This document shows, one piece after another, positions 1 through 5,181 of a stretch of 5,181 nucleotides of DNA. A program made the position numbers and the translations under genes. The notes below the pieces were generated by a model, which was given only the letters and a program-made list of their open reading frames with translations, was not told the DNA's origin and did not search any database. The DNA comes from Bordetella parapertussis (GTDB lineage: Bacteria; Pseudomonadota; Gammaproteobacteria; Burkholderiales; SG8-39), in assembly GCA_945869935.1 (NCBI GenBank), contig CAMBSA010000188.1:1-5181 (forward strand), written 5' to 3'. Numbering within the stretch: the first letter of the stretch is position 1; the number at the start of each line of letters is the position of its first letter.

Positions 1-472
1 CGAGGCGCGCTATGCCAACAAGGCGGTGATCGGCGATCGCAACTTCATCTACCAGAACTGGCGCTGGGTGCGCTGGCAGGCGGCCACCGGCAGTGCAAAG
101 GTGTTCCACTACCGCTACAACAAGCGCCCGCCGTTTCCGCCGGGGGCGACGTATTCCGAGGACACCGGTGAACGGCTCGGCGCTTTCCACGGCACCGAGA
201 TCCCCTACATCTACCGCAACCTGCATGTGCGCGACTGGCCGTGGACCTACGTCGACCGGCAGCTGTCGGAGTCGATCTCGAACTACTGGACCAACTTCGC
301 GCGCAACGGCGACCCGAACGGCCCCGGCCTGCCCGAGTGGCCGCAATTCAGCGAACGCCATCCGACGGTGATGCACTTCAACGACACGCCCACGGTGGGC
401 GGTGTGCCGCACCTCGAACGCCTGCAGTTCTGGGAGGCGTTCTACGAGCGTCTGGGCGTGAGGCGCTCGTAG
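1..472 (+). CDS. Type B carboxylesterase, C-terminal part (5' end outside window)
   Basis: This is the C-terminal part (156 complete codons, from position 2) of a carboxylesterase/lipase of the alpha/beta-hydrolase fold, which hydrolyses carboxylic esters through a Ser-Glu-His triad. The frame is open to the left edge, reading EARYANKAV before the GTG at 26, so that GTG is an internal valine and not a start. The catalytic His is visible in AFHGTEIPYIY (His codon 188-190), matching the HGxE-type motif of this family. The late family block SNYWTNFARNGDPNG follows, then a PEWPQF segment and a tryptophan-rich end (LQFWEAFYERLG). The nucleophile elbow (GESAG-type), the acidic residue and any signal peptide lie outside the window. 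The gene ends in TAG at 470-472 and faces the SDR gene tail to tail. Family assignment is firm; the substrate cannot be told, and a link to the opposing operon is only positional. Confidence 0.93.
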   Translation, partial: EARYANKAVIGDRNFIYQNWRWVRWQAATGSAKVFHYRYNKRPPFPPGATYSEDTGERLGAFHGTEIPYIYRNLHVRDWPWTYVDRQLSESISNYWTNFARNGDPNGPGLPEWPQFSERHPTVMHFNDTPTVGGVPHLERLQFWEAFYERLGVRRS

Positions 473-484
473 GGCCAGGGTTAT

Positions 485-584
485 ATCAGCGAACCGCGGC
501 CTGGATCAGCGAACCGCGGCCCGGATCAACGAACCGCGGCCCGGATCAACGAACCGCGGTTCAGATCAGCGAACCGCTGTTGAC
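485..584. repeat. 20-bp tandem repeat array, about five units, overlapping the 3' end of the SDR gene
   Basis: Five consecutive 20-bp units begin at 485, 505, 525, 545 and 565, each starting ATCA(G/A)CGAACCGC. Units 1 and 2 differ at one base, units 2 and 3 at one base, and units 3 and 4 at three. Unit 5 is the most diverged and is coding sequence: read on the minus strand it holds the last SDR codons (GSLI). The SDR stop TGA (563-561) lies in unit 4. The first four units carry the palindrome CCGCGG. The array fills most of the 88-bp gap between the convergent esterase and SDR genes. The unit length is not a multiple of three, so gain or loss of units outside the gene would not keep frame. 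It probably arose by repeated duplication of the SDR gene tail through slippage; a role in termination or protein binding is possible but unproven. Confidence 0.93.
531..562. repeat. Inverted repeat able to form a 9-bp hairpin within the tandem array
   Basis: GAACCGCGG (531-539) is the exact reverse complement of CCGCGGTTC (554-562), leaving a 14-base loop. Bases 551-562 alone (GAACCGCGGTTC) also form a perfect 12-bp palindrome, so alternative pairings compete. The element sits between two convergent genes, where a bidirectional terminator would be expected. However, no T-tract follows it in either direction, so it does not look like a classical intrinsic terminator. The pairing is seen in the sequence; any function is inference. 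Confidence 0.5.
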
Positions 585-1343
585 CATGCCGCCGTCGATC
601 GTGACCACGGTGCCGGTGGTGTAGCTCGACAGGTCGGAGGCGAGCAGCGCGACGGTCGCGCCGATTTCCTCCACCTTCGCCGCGCGGCCGAAGGGAAAGC
701 CCTTGGAGAATTCCTCCCAGCGCGACTCGTCGCCGTGTACGCGCTTGGACTCGGTCTTCATCAGGCCGATCAATCGCTCGGTCGCGACCGGGCCCGGGTT
801 GACGCCGACCACGCGCACGCCGTCGCGGTCGCTCTGGCCGCCGAGCGCACGGGTGAAGGCCATCAGCGAGGCATTGCACGCCGCGCCCGCGATATAGCCC
901 GCGTCCGGTGCTTCGCCGCCGTTGCCGAGGATGTTGATGATCACGCCCTTGCGGCGCGCCTTCATGTTCCGGTAGAACTCGCGGCACATGTTGATGTAGC
1001 CGAACACTTTCAGATCGAAAGCGGCGCGGAAGCGGTCTTCGTCCACATCAAGGATCGTGCCGCGCGGGGTGGAACCCGCGTTGTTCACCAGGATGTCGAG
1101 ATCGGGGTATTTCGCCGCGAGTTCCTGTGGCCGGCCGCGTTCGGCGAGGTTGATCGCGTGGGTGGTGACCGCGACACCGTGGTCTTTCTCCAGCCGTTGT
1201 TTCGCGGCTTTCAGGTCCGCCTCGGTGCGGGAGATGAGGATGATCGAGCAGCCTTCGGCGGCGAGGAACTGGGCAATCGAGAATCCGATGCCCTGCGATC
1301 CGCCGGTGATCAGCGCGGTACGGCCTTTGAGTTTGAGGTCCAT
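561..1343 (-). CDS. Short-chain dehydrogenase/reductase (SDR), non-canonical active site
   Basis: This is a 260-residue, full-length SDR, a cytoplasmic NAD(P)(H)-dependent oxidoreductase with a single Rossmann domain. Visible motifs are the dinucleotide loop TGGSQGIG (13-20), NNAG (87-90), the PGPVAT segment (183-188) and a typical C-terminal TGTVVTIDGG. Ser38-Arg39 after the second beta strand suggests NADP(H) preference (inference). The active site departs from the usual Asn-Ser-Tyr-Lys tetrad. Tyr150 is kept, but the YxxxK lysine is Ala154 (YIAGA), the serine region reads NILGNGGE with no serine, and the Asn site reads LKVFG with Lys112. From memory, a set of SDRs annotated only as 'short chain dehydrogenase' shares the LKVFGYI and ALMAFTRALGG blocks, so this may be a subfamily trait rather than decay. 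The ATG at 1343 has AGGAG seven bases upstream. It is the third gene of the hyuA-hyuB-SDR operon. Its last codons and stop lie inside a 20-bp tandem repeat array. The substrate is unknown. Confidence 0.95.
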   Translation of the reverse strand: MDLKLKGRTALITGGSQGIGFSIAQFLAAEGCSIILISRTEADLKAAKQRLEKDHGVAVTTHAINLAERGRPQELAAKYPDLDILVNNAGSTPRGTILDVDEDRFRAAFDLKVFGYINMCREFYRNMKARRKGVIINILGNGGEAPDAGYIAGAACNASLMAFTRALGGQSDRDGVRVVGVNPGPVATERLIGLMKTESKRVHGDESRWEEFSKGFPFGRAAKVEEIGATVALLASDLSSYTTGTVVTIDGGMVNSGSLI

Positions 1344-1350
1344 GGTGAGT

Positions 1351-1355
1351 CTCCT
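1351..1355 (-). promoter_or_regulatory. Ribosome binding site of the SDR gene
   Basis: The minus strand reads AGGAG, then seven bases, then the ATG at 1343. This is a strong site at good spacing within the 42-bp gap after the hyuB stop. It supports this start, and the short gap supports cotranscription with independent initiation. Confidence 0.85.
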
Positions 1356-1385
1356 GTTGTTGGTGCTGCTTCGATTCGCGCGATG

Positions 1386-3170
1386 TCAGGCTTTGCCGCG
1401 TCGCAGTCCGGCGGTTTTCTTCGCGTCGACGGTCATGGTCGTCGGATCGATGAACACACCGTAGTCGTTCCTGGCAGCGTCGATGCCCACCGTGCCGTTG
1501 CGCACATCGTCTAGCACGAGATCCGCCGGGCGTTCGTGCGGATCACCGTAGCCGCCGCCGCCGCCCGCGACCTGGTGGAACACCGTGCCCGTCGGGATGC
1601 CGCGGATGATCTCCTTGGTTTTTGCGCTGCGCGTGTTTCCGTCCGGGTAGCGCAGCGTGATGGCGTTCGTCGTGCCCGACATCCCGCCGAAGAAGCCGAA
1701 GGCGCGCGCTTCCTCCTCGACGCCATCGCCAAAGGCCACGCCGGTCACGTTTTCGCCCTGCAGGATGAACTCGGTCTCCACACCGAGGCCGCCGCGCCAG
1801 CGGCCGGCACCGGCGGAGTCGGGCAGATATTCGTGTTTCACCAGAAAGTGCGGATCGTGGATTTCGAACATTTCGTAGTCCTGCGCGAGGATGCCGCCTG
1901 CGCAGTTGATAAGCCCGATATGGTCGTAGCCGTCGGCCCCATGCGTGCCGCCCGAGCCGCCCTTGAGCGACAGGAACAGGATGTCCACGTAGGGGTGGTT
2001 GTGCCGGGTATCGAGCCCGGAGATGGCGCAACCGAGAAAACGGTTCCATCCTGCGGTCACGCGTTCGGGCAGCGCCTTGGAGAAGGCGCGGAAGATCGCA
2101 TCCGAGGTGGGCCCGGTGATCGAGTTGCCGAAGGTGGTGGCAGCCGGGAATTTTGCGTTGAGGAACGAGCCTTCCGGATTGATGATGCGTATCGGGCGCA
2201 GCAGCCCGGCGTTGTGCGGGATGTCGGGCTTGATCAGCATGAGGAAGGTGAGCAGTAGCGCGGACGCGGTCGCCGAATGCGGCGCGTTGACGAAGCCCGG
2301 CGTCTGCGGTGAGGAGCCGGTGAAATCGAATGTCACCTCGTCTCTCTTCACCGTCACCGCGAGATTGATCTTCATCCGCGTGCCATCGGTCACGCCGTCG
2401 TAGAAGGCCCAGGATTCGCCGTGGTAGGTGCCATCGGGGATCGCTTCGATCTCCTTTCGCACCATCTTCTCGGTGCTGTCGAACAGATGTTCGAGCAGGG
2501 ATTCCAGGTTTTTGTCGCCAAAACGTTCGATCAGCGCCATGTAGCCGCGCTCACCGACGGTGCAGCCGCCGATCTGCGCGCGGATGTCTTCCTCCACGAT
2601 CTTCAGGCGGATGTTGGAGAAGATCAGATTCCACACGTCGCGCCGCAGCGTGCCGCGATCGACCACCTTGACCGCGGGGATTCGCAGCGCCTCCTGCCAG
2701 ACTTCGCGCGCCTCGGGGTTGTAGCCGCCGCGCACCGCGCCGCCGATGTCCGCCTGGTGGCCCTTGCACGCCGCCCAGGCGACAAGTTTCTTTCCGTGGA
2801 AGATCGGCTTGAACACCGCCACGTCGTTGTTCTGGTTGCCGCCGCTGAACACGTCGTTGTGCAGGATGACATCGCCGGGATGGATGTCGTCGCCGAAAAA
2901 GCGCACCACGTTCTCGCAGGCCGGCTGAAGCGCGAAGGCGAGCACCGGGATGTACTCGGTCTGCTCGAGCATGCGGCCTTTCGCGTCGTACAGGCCGGTG
3001 ACGAAGTCACGCGCCTCGTTGAGGATCGGCGAGCGCGTCGTGCGCAGCAGGGTGAGGCCCATCTCCTCGGTGATGGATTTGAGCCTTCGTTGCAGCACCG
3101 ACACCTGGATCGGGTCAACCTTGCGCCGGGCCGGCGCGGCGCGGGAGCGGACAGGCTTGTTTTTTTTCAT
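1386..3170 (-). CDS. Hydantoinase B/oxoprolinase family protein (HyuB-type subunit)
   Basis: This 594-residue protein is of normal length for HyuB, the partner of HyuA in ATP-dependent cyclic amidases (N-methylhydantoinase, 5-oxoprolinase, caprolactamase) and related ketone carboxylases. Visible landmarks in order are: a basic lead (about 1-18); the N-terminal family block from DPIQVSVLQRRL; GDVILHNDVFSGG (99-111); the HxxD motif KGHQADIGG (His138, Asp141), which probably binds metal; VWQEALRIPAVKV (157-169); FDFTGSSPQTPGFVNAP (281-297); GGTHGADGYDHIGL (407-420); LPDSAGAGRWRGGLG (449-463); and the glycine-rich GGGGGYGDP (536-544), followed by the usual VRNGTVGIDAARNDYGV tail. Some blocks differ from common HyuB forms, for example GGNQNNDV where I expect GGTHLPD-type and YIPVLAF where HIPVHLG-type is usual. 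This places it in a subfamily of unknown substrate. The ATG overlaps the hyuA stop (ATGA). Eight A's follow the ATG directly. The acetone-carboxylase alpha subunit is longer from memory, so that role is less likely. The cell location is presumably the cytoplasm. Confidence 0.95.
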   Translation of the reverse strand: MKKNKPVRSRAAPARRKVDPIQVSVLQRRLKSITEEMGLTLLRTTRSPILNEARDFVTGLYDAKGRMLEQTEYIPVLAFALQPACENVVRFFGDDIHPGDVILHNDVFSGGNQNNDVAVFKPIFHGKKLVAWAACKGHQADIGGAVRGGYNPEAREVWQEALRIPAVKVVDRGTLRRDVWNLIFSNIRLKIVEEDIRAQIGGCTVGERGYMALIERFGDKNLESLLEHLFDSTEKMVRKEIEAIPDGTYHGESWAFYDGVTDGTRMKINLAVTVKRDEVTFDFTGSSPQTPGFVNAPHSATASALLLTFLMLIKPDIPHNAGLLRPIRIINPEGSFLNAKFPAATTFGNSITGPTSDAIFRAFSKALPERVTAGWNRFLGCAISGLDTRHNHPYVDILFLSLKGGSGGTHGADGYDHIGLINCAGGILAQDYEMFEIHDPHFLVKHEYLPDSAGAGRWRGGLGVETEFILQGENVTGVAFGDGVEEEARAFGFFGGMSGTTNAITLRYPDGNTRSAKTKEIIRGIPTGTVFHQVAGGGGGYGDPHERPADLVLDDVRNGTVGIDAARNDYGVFIDPTTMTVDAKKTAGLRRGKA

Positions 3171-3182
3171 GACACTGCTCCC
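3167..3182 (-). promoter_or_regulatory. hyuA/hyuB ATGA overlap with internal ribosome binding site
   Basis: The TGA of hyuA (3169-3167) and the ATG of hyuB (3170-3168) share bases in ATGA, a 4-bp overlap typical of translational coupling. GGGAG (3182-3178, minus strand) lies inside the last hyuA codons, seven bases before the ATG. This fixes the hyuB start and suggests balanced synthesis of two subunits of one complex. Confidence 0.85.
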
Positions 3183-5181
3183 AGCAGACAGTTGCCCTGT
3201 GCATCGTAGTCCGCGCGATAGCTCGCGGGCACGACGATGGTGGTATTGACGCTCTCGATGATCGCCGGGCCCGCGATGCGGTTGCCGTGAACGAGGCGGT
3301 CGCCGTCGTAGACCGGAACCTGCGCGAACCGGCCGCGTTCGGGAATGTAGGCGGGGCGCCGTCCCTTGAGCGCATGCGCCGGATTCGGCTTGCCGCGCGG
3401 CTGGCGCGGGGCGGCGGGTTTGGCGGTGACGCCGATCGCGGAGAGACGCACGTTCAGGAGTTCCACCACCGTGCCGTCGTCCTTGAGCGAATAGCCGTAC
3501 ATCCGGTCGTGATGATCGTGGAAGAGGTCGCGGATGCGGCCCCAGTCCGCCTTCGCAAGCAGCGGAGCGGGTACCGGGACGCTCACCTCGTGGTACTGGC
3601 CTAAATAGCGCAGATCAAGGCTGTAGTGCAGGCGTTGCCGCGCGCGCGAGATTCCTTCCGCGGCGAGCGTGTCGCGTGCCTGGTTCGCCATCTCGTCGAG
3701 CAGTTCCCGGATGCGCGCGTTCTTCTCGCGGCCTTGCGGTAGCGGTTGCGCGAGGCTGCGTACATAGTCGCGTTTGAGATCGGTGCGAAGCATGCCGGAG
3801 GCGCAGAAGATCGAGGAGTCGCGCGGCACCACGATGCTGCGGATATCGAGTTCGGCTGCGATCGCGGCACCGTGAATCGGGCCCGCGCCACCCGCGCAGA
3901 GGATCGGGAACTCCCTTGGGTCGTAGCCCTTCTGTACCGAGATCTCGCGAATCGCGGAGGCCATGTTCACGTTGATCACCTGGATCATGCCGTGCGCCGC
4001 CTGCACCAGGTCCATGCCAAGGGGCTTCGCGATGCGATCACGGATCGCGCGCTCGGCGGCTTTTACGTCGAGTTTCATCCTGCCGCCGGCGAAGAAGTCG
4101 GCCGAGATGTAGCCGAGCACGAGGTTCGCGTCGGTGCAGGTGGGCTGCGTTCCGCCGCGCCCGTAGCAGGCGGGGCCGGGCGCGGCGCCGGCGCTTTGCG
4201 GGCCCATGCGCAAGAGGCCGCCGTCGTCGATCCATCCAATCGAGCCGCCACCCGCGCCGACGGTGTTGATCTCCATGCTTGGCAGGGCGAGCGCGTAGCG
4301 GTTCACCGTGCCGGAGGTAGTGACCGAGGGCTCGCCCTTGCGCACGAGCGCGGCGTCGAAGCTGGTGCCGCCCATGTCGATGGTGATGAAGCTGTCCTTG
4401 CCGCTCGCCTGCATGCAGGCCAGGCCGGCGGCCGGCGCGGCGGCGGGGCCGGAGAGCAGGGTCATCGCCGCGAGTTTCGACACTGCCGCGGGCGAGGCGA
4501 CGCCGCCGTTGGACTGCATGATGAGCAGCGTGCCGGTGTAATTCGCCTCATCGAGCTTGCGTGTGAGGTTGCCGAGGTAGCGCGCGAGGATCGGGCCGAC
4601 CGCCGCGTTCAGCACGGTGGTGCTGGTGCGTTCGTAGAAGCGAACCTGCGGCAGGACTTCCGAGGAGGCCGAGACATAGGCCTGCGGCAGCGCTTCCCGA
4701 ATCAGCCGCGTTGCTTCTGCCTCGTTGTCGGCGTTGGCGTGCGAGTGCATGAAGCAGATCGCGACCGCCTCGACCTGTTCGCGGCGAAACATCTCGACCG
4801 CGGCCTCAATGTCGTTCCGGTCAAGCCCGGTCAGTTGATTACCTGCGGCGTCGACCCGCTCGGTGGCGGGAAGCCGAAGGTGACGCGGCACGATCGGCGC
4901 CGGCGGATGGAAGCGGTTGTCGTACATCACTTCGCGCACGCCGCGGCGCATCTGCAATGCGTCGCGGAAGCCGCGTGTGGTGACAAGGCCGGTGCGTGCG
5001 ACGTTGCCGGTGAGTACCGCGTTGGTCGTCACCGTCGTGCCGTGGACGATGATCGCGACCGATTTCATGAAACGCGCGAAATCCGCACCGGTTTTCCCGG
5101 CGAGCGCCGCGAGGCCGCTCATCACCGCGAGCGACGGGTCCGCCGGCGTGGAGAGTTCCTTGTGGGTGAGCGTCGACCCAC
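3167..5181 (-). CDS. Hydantoinase A/oxoprolinase family protein (HyuA-type subunit, N-terminus outside window)
   Basis: There are 670 complete codons here and the frame stays open through the right edge. Upstream of the GTG at 5125 it reads LTHKELSTPADPSLAV, a normal early HyuA block, so that GTG is internal. Probably only about 20-35 residues are missing, including the first DxGGTFTD-type phosphate loop. The family has an ASKHA-like ATPase fold that phosphorylates the substrate carbonyl. Visible motifs are VHGTTVTTNAVLTG (about 5006-5047), QSNGG, LLSGPAAAPAAG, DMGGTSFD (4378-4355, second phosphate loop), NTVGAGGGSIGW, GPACYGRGG with TDANLVLG, and CAGGAGPIHGAAIA. The C-terminal domain contains the LRYLGQYHEV and MYGYSLKDD blocks. 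The loop has Phe where DMGGTSTD is more usual. A Pro/Ala/Arg-rich linker (TAKPAAPRQPRGKPNPAHA) precedes the final beta domain. It is the first visible gene of the operon and is coupled to hyuB by ATGA. It could act as an amidase or as a ketone carboxylase subunit; the sequence alone does not decide. Confidence 0.96.
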   Translation of the reverse strand, partial: GSTLTHKELSTPADPSLAVMSGLAALAGKTGADFARFMKSVAIIVHGTTVTTNAVLTGNVARTGLVTTRGFRDALQMRRGVREVMYDNRFHPPAPIVPRHLRLPATERVDAAGNQLTGLDRNDIEAAVEMFRREQVEAVAICFMHSHANADNEAEATRLIREALPQAYVSASSEVLPQVRFYERTSTTVLNAAVGPILARYLGNLTRKLDEANYTGTLLIMQSNGGVASPAAVSKLAAMTLLSGPAAAPAAGLACMQASGKDSFITIDMGGTSFDAALVRKGEPSVTTSGTVNRYALALPSMEINTVGAGGGSIGWIDDGGLLRMGPQSAGAAPGPACYGRGGTQPTCTDANLVLGYISADFFAGGRMKLDVKAAERAIRDRIAKPLGMDLVQAAHGMIQVINVNMASAIREISVQKGYDPREFPILCAGGAGPIHGAAIAAELDIRSIVVPRDSSIFCASGMLRTDLKRDYVRSLAQPLPQGREKNARIRELLDEMANQARDTLAAEGISRARQRLHYSLDLRYLGQYHEVSVPVPAPLLAKADWGRIRDLFHDHHDRMYGYSLKDDGTVVELLNVRLSAIGVTAKPAAPRQPRGKPNPAHALKGRRPAYIPERGRFAQVPVYDGDRLVHGNRIAGPAIIESVNTTIVVPASYRADYDAQGNCLLGAVS

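Noticed and set aside
26..472. GTG at 26 as the start of a short 148-residue protein
   Set aside because: The frame is open back to position 2 with esterase-like sequence, and the product would lack the catalytic Ser. It is the tail of a longer esterase gene.
485..584. Tandem repeats as a CRISPR array
   Set aside because: The units are directly adjacent without unique spacers and are only 20 bp long, so this is a simple tandem repeat.
241..624. + strand frame reading across the tandem repeats and giving repeated ISEP/NRGP-like peptides
   Set aside because: It begins inside the esterase gene in another frame and ends inside the SDR gene. The peptide repeats merely reflect the 20-bp DNA repeat.
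735..1514. Long open frame (259 codons) on the + strand antisense to the SDR gene
   Set aside because: Its composition is Ala/Arg/Val/Asp-rich with no recognisable domain, and it mirrors the well-supported SDR and the end of hyuB. Long antisense frames are expected in GC-rich coding DNA.
1536..2258. Open frame (240 codons) on the + strand antisense to hyuB
   Set aside because: It is low-complexity and charged, has no family motif, and lies wholly within the confident hyuB gene.
2421..3209. Open frame (262 codons) on the + strand antisense to the 5' part of hyuB
   Set aside because: It is a codon-bias shadow of hyuB with no motifs and no convincing ribosome binding context.
3167..5125. GTG at 5125 as the hyuA start
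   Set aside because: The frame continues upstream to the window edge with family-typical sequence (THKELSTPADPS), and the first phosphate loop would be missing. The gene therefore starts outside the window.

Overview
This window comes from a GC-rich bacterial chromosome. Coding density is high and Shine-Dalgarno-type sites precede the starts. The gene families are common in Proteobacteria and Actinobacteria with broad catabolic repertoires; a proteobacterium is my guess, but nothing here fixes the taxon. No rRNA, tRNA, CRISPR array, transposase or phage gene is visible.

Layout: (1) at the left edge, on the + strand, is the 3' part of a type B carboxylesterase gene (1-472), cut by the window start. 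(2) A short convergent intergenic stretch (473-560) consists mostly of a 20-bp tandem repeat (485-584). The repeat runs into the last codons and stop of the gene on the other strand. (3) The rest is one minus-strand operon read right to left: a hyuA-type subunit (5181 down to 3167, 5' end outside the window), a hyuB-type subunit (3170-1386) overlapping it by 4 bp (ATGA), and a short-chain dehydrogenase/reductase (SDR, 1343-561) 42 bp further on.

The HyuA and HyuB families form two-subunit, ATP-using enzymes. Known members are N-methylhydantoinase, 5-oxoprolinase, caprolactamase and the acetone/acetophenone carboxylases. They activate a carbonyl by phosphorylation and then hydrolyse an amide or carboxylate a ketone. 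Here the pair is followed by an SDR, with no visible acetone-carboxylase-type small third subunit, so the substrate is open. A plausible but unproven reading is a small catabolic module in which the SDR interconverts an alcohol and a carbonyl linked to the HyuAB reaction. The neighbouring esterase is convergently transcribed and need not belong to the pathway.

The points most worth a second look are the 20-bp repeat that copies the end of the SDR gene, the non-canonical active site of that SDR, and the unassigned HyuAB subfamily. I see no clear sign of a wholly new system.
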